Below are positions 51,416 through 59,861 of a DNA stretch of 64,000 nucleotides, piece after piece (position 1 is the stretch's first letter; every line of letters starts with the position of its first letter). A program made the translations under genes and the position numbers. The notes under the pieces were generated by a model, which did not search any database, was not told the DNA's origin, and saw nothing but the letters and a program-made list of their open reading frames with translations. Source of the stretch: Propioniciclava sp. MC1595 (GTDB lineage Bacteria; Actinomycetota; Actinomycetes; Propionibacteriales; Propionibacteriaceae); contig NZ_CP071870.1 of NCBI RefSeq assembly GCF_017569205.1, positions 62,001 through 126,000 on the forward strand, given 5' to 3'.

Positions 51416-52185
51416 GGATCGCGGCGACCATCGCCCACCGCCACGCCGGCGAGGTGAGCCAGGTGCACCTGCAGGCCCGGCTCTCCCCTGCGGCCACGGC
51501 GCGGCAGGTCGTGCTGGCGCACCCGCTGGCGTCCGAGCCGACGGGTTGGCAGCGCTCCCACGACGACTACTGGGGCACCCGCGTCGTCGAGCTCGAGGTC
51601 ACCGAGGCGCACGAGCGGTTCCAGCTGTCGCTCCTGTCCGACGTCAACCTGACCGGCATCGTCACCGCGGCGCCCGCCACCGACTTCGCCCGTCTGGACG
51701 CCGCGGGCGTCGAGGACTCCTTCACCGAGTTCCTCCGCCCGACCGCCCTCACCACGGCCTCGGACGCCGACGCCCGCGTCTCCGTCCGGTTGCGCCAGGA
51801 GACCCCCAACCCGACCGCGCTCGCGGAGGCGCTCTCGCGCGAGCTGGCCCCCGGCCCGGATGCAGGCGTCGACGACGCCACCCACCGGGTGATCGGCGCG
51901 CTGCGCGCGGTGGGAGTCCCGGCGCGGTTCGTGTCGGGCTACCGGGCGCCGGTGGGCGACTTCGAGCCGGGGGCGTCCGCGGCCGGCGAGATCGCGTCGT
52001 GGCTGGACGTCTGGGACGGCACCTGGCAGGGCTTCGACCCCGCCCGCGTGAGCCCGATCGGTGATAGGCACGTGATCATCGGCTGGGGCCGCGACCGCGC
52101 CGACGTGCCGCCGCTGCGCGGCATCTACTGCGGGCCCGAGGGCGCCGCGTGCGTCACCGAGGTGCAGGTCACGCGGCTGGCGTGA
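51406..52185 (+). CDS. Transglutaminase-like protein without catalytic residues
   Basis: A 259-residue protein with the bacterial transglutaminase N-terminal beta domain (1-140) and a shortened transglutaminase-like core. The normal GVCQDFAH motif reads GVDDATHRVIG, with Asp in place of Cys, and the ASHAW histidine site reads IASWLDVW; later blocks RFVSGYRAP, GFDPAR and IIGWGRDRADVPPLRGI are well kept. It therefore probably binds but does not cut or cross-link. It is coupled to the ATP-grasp fusion (GGAGG before ATG 51406). Confidence 0.8.
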   Translation: MRLRIAATIAHRHAGEVSQVHLQARLSPAATARQVVLAHPLASEPTGWQRSHDDYWGTRVVELEVTEAHERFQLSLLSDVNLTGIVTAAPATDFARLDAAGVEDSFTEFLRPTALTTASDADARVSVRLRQETPNPTALAEALSRELAPGPDAGVDDATHRVIGALRAVGVPARFVSGYRAPVGDFEPGASAAGEIASWLDVWDGTWQGFDPARVSPIGDRHVIIGWGRDRADVPPLRGIYCGPEGAACVTEVQVTRLA

Positions 52186-52204
52186 GCCGGTCGGTGTCCA
52201 GGAC

Positions 52205-53104
52205 TCAGTCGAGGCGCTTCACGTCGACGGCCACGGTGAGCGTCGACCCGGAGCCCTCGGTGAAGATGATCCCCTTCAGCGGGGAGACGTCGCGGTAGTC
52301 GCGTCCCCACGCCGTCACGATGTAGCGCGAGTCGGCGAGGTGGTTGTTCGTCGGGTCCAGGTCGACCCAGCCGCCGGGGCTGAGGACACCCACCCAGGCG
52401 TGCGAGGCGTCCGACCCCTCGAGCTTCACCGTGCCGGGCGCGGGCGTGGTCTCGATGTAGCCCGACACGTACCGGGCCGGCAGCCCGACCGCGCGCAGGC
52501 AGGCGACGCCGAGGTGGGCGAAGTCCTGGCACACGCCGGCGCGGGCGGCCAGCACCTCGGGCAGGGTGGTCGACACCGACGTCACCCCTTGTGAATAGGT
52601 GAACCCGCTGTAGATCTCGCGGTAGACCGCCTCGATGGCCTCCCCGAGGGGCCGGTTCCCGGGCAACAGTTCGTGGGCGAACGCGCGCACCTCGTCCTCG
52701 AGGGTCACCATCGTGCTGGGCAGCGTGTAGGCGGCGTGCTCGAACGGGTCCACGTCGGGGGCCGTGCGCAGGAACGCGGCGGCGGACTCCACCGTCCACG
52801 CGTTCAGCGCCGCCAGGTCGGCCGGGGGCCACGCGATCTCGACGGTGGTGCGCTTGGCGACGACCAACTCGGTGTGCGGGGTGGAGATCTCGACGTAGTG
52901 GGTCCAGTTGCCGAAGGCGTCGACGGACTCGTCGAGGCGGTCAGGCTCGGGGCTGATCTCGATGGCGTGGTCGAGCACCTTCTGGTGCTCGGTCTCGCGG
53001 GGGCGCAGCATGGCCCGCTCGAACGAGGCGGTCACGTCGTCGGAGTAGGTGTACGCCGTGCGGTGCCGCACCTCGTACCGGCGCCGGGAGTGGTGGTCGA
53101 TCAT
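52205..53104 (-). CDS. Transglutaminase-like cysteine protease (active type)
   Basis: A 299-residue protein with the N-terminal bacterial transglutaminase domain (YEVRHRTAYTYSDDVTASFE) and a full catalytic core: Cys in GVCQDFAHLGVACL, His in SDASHAWVGVL and Asp in WVDLDPTNNHL, then TAWGRDYRDVSPLKGI. Such proteins are predicted peptidases that remove modifications made by the ATP-grasp partner. It is convergent with the catalytically dead relative and overlaps the second ATP-grasp gene by ATGA (53101-53104). Confidence 0.9.
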   Translation of the reverse strand: MIDHHSRRRYEVRHRTAYTYSDDVTASFERAMLRPRETEHQKVLDHAIEISPEPDRLDESVDAFGNWTHYVEISTPHTELVVAKRTTVEIAWPPADLAALNAWTVESAAAFLRTAPDVDPFEHAAYTLPSTMVTLEDEVRAFAHELLPGNRPLGEAIEAVYREIYSGFTYSQGVTSVSTTLPEVLAARAGVCQDFAHLGVACLRAVGLPARYVSGYIETTPAPGTVKLEGSDASHAWVGVLSPGGWVDLDPTNNHLADSRYIVTAWGRDYRDVSPLKGIIFTEGSGSTLTVAVDVKRLD

Positions 53105-55614
53105 CGGGCGACCTCCTCGGCGAACTCGGGCACCGCGAACGCGCGCGAGGTGGCCTGCGGCGCGAAGTGGGTGCGCTCGATGACCCGGGCCAGGTCGCGC
53201 AGCCGCTGGTCGAGGGACGCCAGCAGCTCGGCCAGGCCCGCCCTGCCGTTGGCGAAGAGGGCGTCGTGGTCGGGCGCGGTGACCAGGTCGAGGGCCTCGC
53301 CGATCGCCGCGACGAGGGCCGGGTCCTGCCCGGTGTCGAAGTGCCGCAGCAGCCGTTCGAGCTGGTAGCGGACCGAGCGGGGGTTGATCGGGTCCTCCAG
53401 CAGCAGCTCCATCGCGGCGACGGCCGGCACGGTCGAGCCGACGCCGGCGGCCATGCGCCGGCGGTAGGTGATCAGGGTGTCACCCGCGCGCAGCACCATC
53501 TCGGCGATGACGGCCTCGGGGACCGGCGAGTGCGTGTCCCGCAGCGTGTGGCGCAGCAGGCCCACGGTGGCCTGGGCGCGCTCGAGGCGACGGCCGGCGT
53601 CCATGAACGTGAAGATGGCGTCGCGGACCAGGCTCTCCCCGGCGATGCCGGCCAGCGCCAACGACGACGACAGCACCTGCGTGGAGACGGCCTGGTGGTC
53701 GATCAGCCCGTCCTCGGCAGCCGCCTCGCGGACCTCGCCCAGCAGCTGGGTCAGCCCGCCGAGCACGTTGACGGTCTCGGGGGAGAGCAGCTCGCGCACG
53801 GCCAGCGCGTTCTCGCTGGTGCGCCGCGCGGCGTAGGCGACCGTGCCGGGCAGCTCGTCGTCGACGACCAGGCGGGTGAGCTGCTCGGAGTAGCGCGCCT
53901 CCTCGGTCTCGCCGGTGGCCGGGTCGATCCGCACCCCGGTGACCGCGCCGATGGCGTCCATGATCTCGACCATCGCGGTGTGGCCAGCCGACTCCGGCCG
54001 GGTGAGCTGGTCGTCGACCAGGTTGTCGCCCACGGCGACGAGCCGGGCGGTGGCCTCGACGCGCTCGGCGTAGCGGCCCAGCCAGTAGAGGTCGCCGGCC
54101 GCGCGGGGGGTGAGGTCGGGCATGACGGCCACCCCGGACGCCGTGGGCTCGGCCGGGCGCAGCGAGCGCCAGACGGGGGCGTGCTCGTCCTCGAGCACCC
54201 AGACGTCCTTGGCGATGACGGTGTCGCCGCGGGTGACGAGGGTCTCCTCCTCGCTCATCGCGACCTTGGCCAGCCCGCCGGGCATGACCACGTACTCGTC
54301 GTCGAGCGCGATCCGGAACGTGCGCAGCACCATCGCGCGCGGCGAGAGCCCCTGCGGGGTGACGACCGGGGCCGTGGACGCCTGAACGCGCTCCTGCGCG
54401 GCCCAGGCCCAGGGCTGGGCCTCGATCCGGCGGGTGAGGTCGTCGCGCTGGGCGGCGTCCAGCTCCCAGCCGGGGATGGTCGTGGGCCGCGAGCTGCGCG
54501 ACGTCGGCCGGATGACCAGCTCGCCGAGGTTCGCGAGCACATGGCCGCGGGAGGCGTCGTCCCCGCACCACCAGGTGCGCGGGGAGGGGAGCAGGAGGTC
54601 CTCGTCGAGGAGGGCACGGCAGGCGGCGTCCAGGTAGGGGGTGAGGCCGACGTTCTCGATCGCGCCCGAGCCGATCGGGTTGACCACCGAGACCGCGCCG
54701 CGGCGGGCGGCCGCGAGCAGCCCGGCGACGCCGAGGCGGGAGTCGGGGCGCAGGTCGAGCGGGTCGGACCACTCGCCGTCGACCCGGCGCTGGATCACGT
54801 CGACGCGCTGGGGCCGCCCGGGTGTGCGCAGCCAGACCGCGCCGTCGCGCACCACGAGGTCGTCGGAGACCACCAGCGGGTGGCCGAGGAGGGTGGCGAC
54901 GAGCGACTGGTCGTAGGAGGTGTCGCTGGAGGGTCCGGGGGAGTGCAGCACGATGCGTGGCGACGTGATGCCGGGCGGGGCGGCGGCCTGCAGGGCGTTC
55001 TGCAGCACGTCGAAGAAGCCGCGCAGCCGGGAGGAGCGGGTGGTGCGGGACAGGGGTTCCATCACGCGGGTGACGAGGCGTCGGTTGGCCAGCGCGTAGC
55101 CGACGCCGGCGGGGGCCTGGGCGCGGTCGGTGAGCACCGTCCAGCCGTCGGGGGTGCGGACGAGGTCGGTGCCGCCGAACGGCAGCTGCCGCGGGCCGGG
55201 GATCGTCACGCCGTGGGCCGGCAGCAGGTAGCCGTCGTGGCCGAGGAACAGCGCGGCCGGCAGCACGCGGCGGCGGATCAGGTCGCGGGGGCCGTAGAGG
55301 TCGGTGAGCAGGGCGTCCAAGAGGCGGGCGCGCTGTTCGAGCCCGGCCTGCAGGGCGGCCCACGGCTCGGCCTCGAACACCAGCGGGATCGGGTCGACCT
55401 TCCAGCGGCCGCCGTTCTGCCCGATCCGCTCCTCGCGGGTGAGGCGGTCGATCTCGCGGCGGCGCTTGTTGAGGCCGGTGGGCCCGAGGCGCTCGAGGTG
55501 CTCCCAGAGGGCGCGGTCGTGCACGGCGCCGCCCGCGCCGGTCTCGTCGAAGGCGACCAGGCCGGTGGCCGTCCGGGACGCCAAGCGCTCGGCATAGCCC
55601 GCTGCCAGGCTCAC
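53101..55614 (-). CDS. Circularly permuted ATP-grasp / alpha-E fusion protein (copy 2)
   Basis: An 837-residue fusion of the longer ATP-grasp type. Landmarks are LLTDLYGPRDLIRRRVLP, DRAQAPAGVGYALANRRL, VMPGGLAKVAM and the alpha-E part from about 545 (LTPRAAGDLYWLGRYAERVEATAR). The Lys/Gly ATP loop of copy 1 reads LGELVIRPTSRSSRP here, so ATP binding may differ or be lost. GTG 55614 overlaps the stop of the DUF2126 gene (GTGA), and the end overlaps the active transglutaminase gene, making one tight three-gene operon. Less than half of its residues match copy 1 by eye. Confidence 0.88.
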   Translation of the reverse strand: MSLAAGYAERLASRTATGLVAFDETGAGGAVHDRALWEHLERLGPTGLNKRRREIDRLTREERIGQNGGRWKVDPIPLVFEAEPWAALQAGLEQRARLLDALLTDLYGPRDLIRRRVLPAALFLGHDGYLLPAHGVTIPGPRQLPFGGTDLVRTPDGWTVLTDRAQAPAGVGYALANRRLVTRVMEPLSRTTRSSRLRGFFDVLQNALQAAAPPGITSPRIVLHSPGPSSDTSYDQSLVATLLGHPLVVSDDLVVRDGAVWLRTPGRPQRVDVIQRRVDGEWSDPLDLRPDSRLGVAGLLAAARRGAVSVVNPIGSGAIENVGLTPYLDAACRALLDEDLLLPSPRTWWCGDDASRGHVLANLGELVIRPTSRSSRPTTIPGWELDAAQRDDLTRRIEAQPWAWAAQERVQASTAPVVTPQGLSPRAMVLRTFRIALDDEYVVMPGGLAKVAMSEEETLVTRGDTVIAKDVWVLEDEHAPVWRSLRPAEPTASGVAVMPDLTPRAAGDLYWLGRYAERVEATARLVAVGDNLVDDQLTRPESAGHTAMVEIMDAIGAVTGVRIDPATGETEEARYSEQLTRLVVDDELPGTVAYAARRTSENALAVRELLSPETVNVLGGLTQLLGEVREAAAEDGLIDHQAVSTQVLSSSLALAGIAGESLVRDAIFTFMDAGRRLERAQATVGLLRHTLRDTHSPVPEAVIAEMVLRAGDTLITYRRRMAAGVGSTVPAVAAMELLLEDPINPRSVRYQLERLLRHFDTGQDPALVAAIGEALDLVTAPDHDALFANGRAGLAELLASLDQRLRDLARVIERTHFAPQATSRAFAVPEFAEEVAR

Positions 55615-58600
55615 TCGGCCTCCTCGGCCCCGACGACGGGGTGGCGGCCGCGGGAGTACCGGCGCAGGTCGAGCGTGACCGGGAACTCGGACGGGTCGCC
55701 GCCCAGCACGCCGCCCGGCACCGGCCAGGCGGAGGTGTCGACGCGGCCCGAGGTGCGCCGCTCCTCGAAGCGGCCCGTACGCCGGGACTCTGCCTCGACG
55801 GCGTTGACCGGGTAGCGGTCGTAGGAGCGCCCGCCCTGGTGGGTGACGTGGTAGGTGAACCCGCCCAGCGACGTGGAGTTGCGCACGTCGACGAGGTCGA
55901 AGTGCAGCGGGGTGTGGACACCGATCGAGGGGTGCATGGCCGAGGGCGGGTTCCACGCGCGGAACCGCACCCCGCCGACCCGCGCGCCCGCGGTGGCGTC
56001 ACGCCCGACGCCCCAGCCGGTGGTCGCGATCGGGGTCATCGGCACCGGGATGCCGTTGCAGGTCAGCACGTGGCGCCCCTCGGTCAGGCCGACGGCGCTG
56101 ACCTGAACGCGCTCGACGGAGCTGTCGACGTAGCGGGCCGTGCCGCCGAGGGCGACCTCCTCGCCGAGCACCTTCCACGGCTCGATCGCGCTGCGCAGCT
56201 CGAGCTCGACGTCGCCGATGCGCACCTCGCCCAGCCGCGGGAACCGGAACTCCAGGAACGGCTCCAGCCAGCGCTCGTCGAACCGGGGACGGGTGCCGTC
56301 GGGGAGGGCCGGCCAGGACTCCATGTGCGCGTTGAGCTCGGCGACGACCTCGCGGACGTCGGCGGCCACGAACGCCGGCAGCAGGTAGCGGTCGTGCAGG
56401 CGGGTGCCCCAGCGGACCAGCGGCCCCTGCACGGGCGCCTCCCAGAACCGGGCCACCAGCGCGCGGACGAGCGCGGCCTGCATCAGGCTCATCCGCGGGT
56501 GGGCGGGCATCTCGAAGCCGCGCATCTCGACCAGGCCGAGGCGCCCGGTGCCCGTGTCGGGGGAGTAGAGCTTGTCGATGCAGAACTCGGCCCGGTGCGT
56601 GTTGCCGGTCAGGTCGGTGAGCAGGTGGCGCAGCAGCCGGTCGACCAGCCACGGCTGCGAGCGGCGCTGGCGCTCGACGCGCTCGTCGGGGTCCTCGTCG
56701 AAGCGGCGGTCGGCGGCCACCGCGGCGGCGACGTCGTGCTCGATGGACGGGTCCTGGGTGATCGCCACGAGCTCGTTGAACGCGATCTCGAGGTCGTAGA
56801 GGGTCTCGGCCAGGCCCTCGTCGACGCGGGGTGCCTGCGAGGTGGAGCCGATGAACTTGCCCGTGAACAGGTACGACAGGCCGGGGTGCCACTGCCAGTA
56901 GGTGACCAGCGAGCGCAGCAGGTCGGGCCGGCGCAGGAACGGCGAATCCGCCGGCGTCGGGCCGCCCAGCGTGATGTGGTTGCCGCCGCCGGTACCCGTG
57001 TGGGTGCCGTCGAGGTCGAACTTCTCGGTGGCCAGACCTGAGCGCGCGGCGTCGTCGAACAGGGTGGTGGTCAGCTCGCGCAGGTCCCCCCACGTGGACG
57101 TCGGCTGCACGTTCACCTCGATCACCCCGGGGTCGGGCGTGACCGACAGGCTCTCCAGGCGCGGGTCGCCGGGCAGGCGGTAGCCCTCGAGCACCACCGA
57201 TGTCCCGGACGCCGCGGCCGCGGCCTCGATCGCACCCAGCAGGCCGACGGCGTCGTCGAGCCGGTCGATGGGGGGCAGGAACACGAACAGGTGCGCGCCG
57301 CGCTGCTCGACGACCACCGCCGTGGGCGGGGCGTCGCCGAGGTCGAGGGTGTTCAGGGGCAGCCGGTACCCGGCCGCCGAGGTGCCCGGGGTGAGGGTGA
57401 GCGGCTCGCCGTCCGGACGCCAGGCCACGCTGGCCCAGCGGGTTGCGCCGAGGGCTTGAGTTTTCTCGTTGAGGGCTTGGGTTTCCACGAACACCGGGAC
57501 CACCCAGGCGACGGGATCCCCGGGTTCACCTCGCGTGTCCTCGACCGCGCCGAGCACGAAGCCGTCGGGGATCCCGAGCCGGGAGGCGATCCCTTGGGCG
57601 AGACCATCGGCAGGCAGCCCGGCCGGGCCTGCGGCGTCCGAACTCGTCGGGGCGTGCGGGTCGGCCAGCAGCGCCGGGTCGCGCCACAGCGGGACCCCGT
57701 CGCGGCGCCAGGCGATCTGGGTCTGCCAGCGGGGCAGCTCCTCGCCGGGGTACCACTTGCCCTGCCCGTGGTGGACGATGCCGCCGCGCCCCCAGCGGTC
57801 GGTCAGCCGGGCGGCCAGGCGCGAGGCGAGCTCGCGCTTCTCGGCGCCGTCGGCGGCGGACTCCCACTGCGGGTCGGAGGTGTCGCCTGCGGAGACGAAG
57901 GTGGGCTCGCCGCCCATCGTGAGCCGGACGTCGCCGGCCGCCAGCCGCTCGTCGACCGCCGCGCCCAGGGCGTCGATGGCGGCCCACTGGTCGTCGGTGT
58001 AGGGCTTGGTGACGCGGGGGTCCTCGTGGACGCGGCGCACCTCGTTGGCGAAGTCGAAGGTGACCTCGACGACCTCGGTCGCGCCGGTGATCGGGGCGGC
58101 GGACTCGGGCTCGGGCGTGCACGACAGCGGGATGTGCCCCTCGCCGGCGAGCAGCCCCGAGGTCGGGTCGAGGCCCACCCAGCCGGCGCCCGGGATGAAC
58201 GCCTCGGCCCACGCGTGCAGGTCGGTGAAGTCGGCGCTGGGGCCGGCGGGCCCGCCGTCGATCGGGACGACGTCGCTGGTCAGCTGCACGAGGTAGCCGG
58301 ACACGAAGCGGGCGGCGATGCCGCAGCGGCGCAGCACCGAGACCAGCAGCCAGGCCGAGTCGCGGCAGGAGCCGATCGCGCGGTCGAGGGTCTGCGCGGG
58401 GGTCTGGACGCCCGGCTCGAGGCGGGTCGTGTAGTCGACGGCCTCGCGCATGGCGCCGTTGACCGCGACGAGGAAGTCGACGATCCCGGTCGTGCCGTCG
58501 AGCAGGCCGCGGGCGGTGACGTTGTCGGCGATCCAGGTGTCCACGGCGTCCGGCTCGCCGGTGGCCTGGCCGATGGACGCCGACGTGCCGTCCTCGTGCG

Positions 58601-58967
58601 CCCCGACCGGCCGCAGGTAGGGCGCGAGGTCGCGGCGGAGCTGCTCGGGGTAGGTGAAGGGGGCGTGCTCGGCGTACTCCTCGACGAAGAAGTCGAAGGG
58701 GTTGATCGCCGTCATGTCGGCGACGAGGTCGACGGTGAAGCTGAGCTCCTCGACCGGGTTGGGGAAGACGAGGCGGGCGAGGTAGTTGCCGAAGGGGTCC
58801 TGCTGCCAGTTGAGGAAGTGGTCGGGCGGGGTGACCGTCAGCGAGTACGCCTCGATGCGGGTGCGGCTGTGGGGGGCGGGTCGGAGGCGGACCACGTGTG
58901 GCATCACCCTCGCGGGGCGCGCGAACCGGTAGGTGGTCTGGTGGTGCAGCGCGACCCGGATGCTCAC
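55611..58967 (-). CDS. Transglutaminase / DUF2126 fusion protein
   Basis: A protein of about 1,118 residues. The N-terminal half has the bacterial transglutaminase domain (IRVALHHQTTYRFARPARVM) and an active core: Cys in IGSCRDSAWLL, His in TDLHAWAEAF and Asp in WVGLDPTSGL. The C-terminal half (from about 500) is DUF2126, with TGTGGGNHITLGGP, HPGLSYLFTGKFIGSTSQAP, RRSQPWLVDRLLRHLLTD and GRLGLVEMRGFEMPAHPRMS. GTG 58967 matches the family start; GTG 58976 is possible. DUF2126 has been linked to amidoligase-type peptide systems, with no proven reaction. First gene of the operon with ATP-grasp copy 2. Confidence 0.9.
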   Translation of the reverse strand: MSIRVALHHQTTYRFARPARVMPHVVRLRPAPHSRTRIEAYSLTVTPPDHFLNWQQDPFGNYLARLVFPNPVEELSFTVDLVADMTAINPFDFFVEEYAEHAPFTYPEQLRRDLAPYLRPVGAHEDGTSASIGQATGEPDAVDTWIADNVTARGLLDGTTGIVDFLVAVNGAMREAVDYTTRLEPGVQTPAQTLDRAIGSCRDSAWLLVSVLRRCGIAARFVSGYLVQLTSDVVPIDGGPAGPSADFTDLHAWAEAFIPGAGWVGLDPTSGLLAGEGHIPLSCTPEPESAAPITGATEVVEVTFDFANEVRRVHEDPRVTKPYTDDQWAAIDALGAAVDERLAAGDVRLTMGGEPTFVSAGDTSDPQWESAADGAEKRELASRLAARLTDRWGRGGIVHHGQGKWYPGEELPRWQTQIAWRRDGVPLWRDPALLADPHAPTSSDAAGPAGLPADGLAQGIASRLGIPDGFVLGAVEDTRGEPGDPVAWVVPVFVETQALNEKTQALGATRWASVAWRPDGEPLTLTPGTSAAGYRLPLNTLDLGDAPPTAVVVEQRGAHLFVFLPPIDRLDDAVGLLGAIEAAAAASGTSVVLEGYRLPGDPRLESLSVTPDPGVIEVNVQPTSTWGDLRELTTTLFDDAARSGLATEKFDLDGTHTGTGGGNHITLGGPTPADSPFLRRPDLLRSLVTYWQWHPGLSYLFTGKFIGSTSQAPRVDEGLAETLYDLEIAFNELVAITQDPSIEHDVAAAVAADRRFDEDPDERVERQRRSQPWLVDRLLRHLLTDLTGNTHRAEFCIDKLYSPDTGTGRLGLVEMRGFEMPAHPRMSLMQAALVRALVARFWEAPVQGPLVRWGTRLHDRYLLPAFVAADVREVVAELNAHMESWPALPDGTRPRFDERWLEPFLEFRFPRLGEVRIGDVELELRSAIEPWKVLGEEVALGGTARYVDSSVERVQVSAVGLTEGRHVLTCNGIPVPMTPIATTGWGVGRDATAGARVGGVRFRAWNPPSAMHPSIGVHTPLHFDLVDVRNSTSLGGFTYHVTHQGGRSYDRYPVNAVEAESRRTGRFEERRTSGRVDTSAWPVPGGVLGGDPSEFPVTLDLRRYSRGRHPVVGAEEAE

Positions 58968-59004
58968 GGCGCCCACTCTACGGGGCGCGTGTTTCGGCGG
59001 CGTG

Positions 59005-59805
59005 TCAGAGGTGGACGGGCTGGGACGGGTCCTCGGGCAGCAGCCCGTCGTGGGCGTAGCAGGTCACCTGGACCGGCCCGAACGTGACCTGGCCCGACAG
59101 CACGGTGAGGAACGCGGTGTCGGCGGCGTCGCGCCCGGTGGCGATGCGGACCAGCCCGGCGCGCGGCACCATGCGGGTGGCGTCGACGACCTGCCAGCGG
59201 CCGTCGACGGCGGCCTCGGCGACGGCGTGGAAGTCCATGGGCACCAGTCCGGGTGCGTAGGCGGCCATCAGGCGTGCCGGGACCCCACAGGCCCGCAGCA
59301 TGGCCACGGTCAGGTGGGCGAAGTCGCGGCACACGCCCTGGCCGGCGAGGAGGGTGTCGATGGCGGAGTCGGTGCTGCCCGAGGAGCCCGGGATGTAGCG
59401 CATGTGCCCGTTCACCCACGCGCCCACGGCGGTGACCAGCTCCTGGCCGGCGAGGCCGGCGAACTGGGTGGGGGCGAGTACGTTGAACCGGTCGGACTCG
59501 CAGTAGCGCGACGGCCGCGTGTACTCGATCGCCTCGGCGTCGGTGACCGCGGGCGTGGGGGCCGAGCCGGTGACGTCGGCGGCGTAGGCGAGCTCGAGGC
59601 GTCCGGTCGGGGCGTCGACCACGTGCAGGCGGGTGCCGGCGATGCTGCTGACCTCCGTGGCGGGCACCTCGGTGCCGTCGACGGTGATGCTGAGCGTCTC
59701 GCGGTCGGTCGGGGTGCCCTGCGCCACCGCGACCGAGAACACCAGCCGGGCCGGCTGCGTCACGGTCAGCGCGATGCGGGCGGTGACTGACGTGGGGTTG
59801 CTCAT
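59005..59805 (-). CDS. Transglutaminase-like protein (fourth in the cluster)
   Basis: A 266-residue protein with a beta-rich N-terminus and a compact transglutaminase core: Cys in GQGVCRDFAHLTVAML, His in PMDFHAVAEAAV and Asp in WQVVDATRMVPR. It lacks the longer N-terminal domain of the two larger relatives and resembles the group often found as single genes. It lies 37 bases upstream of the DUF2126 gene on the same strand and so may start the operon. The sequence ending HDGLLPEDPSQPVHL is the usual end. Predicted peptidase; target unknown. Confidence 0.88.
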   Translation of the reverse strand: MSNPTSVTARIALTVTQPARLVFSVAVAQGTPTDRETLSITVDGTEVPATEVSSIAGTRLHVVDAPTGRLELAYAADVTGSAPTPAVTDAEAIEYTRPSRYCESDRFNVLAPTQFAGLAGQELVTAVGAWVNGHMRYIPGSSGSTDSAIDTLLAGQGVCRDFAHLTVAMLRACGVPARLMAAYAPGLVPMDFHAVAEAAVDGRWQVVDATRMVPRAGLVRIATGRDAADTAFLTVLSGQVTFGPVQVTCYAHDGLLPEDPSQPVHL

Positions 59806-59861
59806 TCTGGCTCCGTCAGGGCTTGTGGCGAGCGGGACGCCGCAAGTGTAGGGCGTGGCCC

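Noticed and set aside
53167-55815. A plus-strand open frame of 882 codons opposite the second ATP-grasp gene
   Set aside because: Same cause: Gly/Asp/Arg-rich antisense frame without domains, while the minus strand has clear conserved blocks and coupled start and stop codons.
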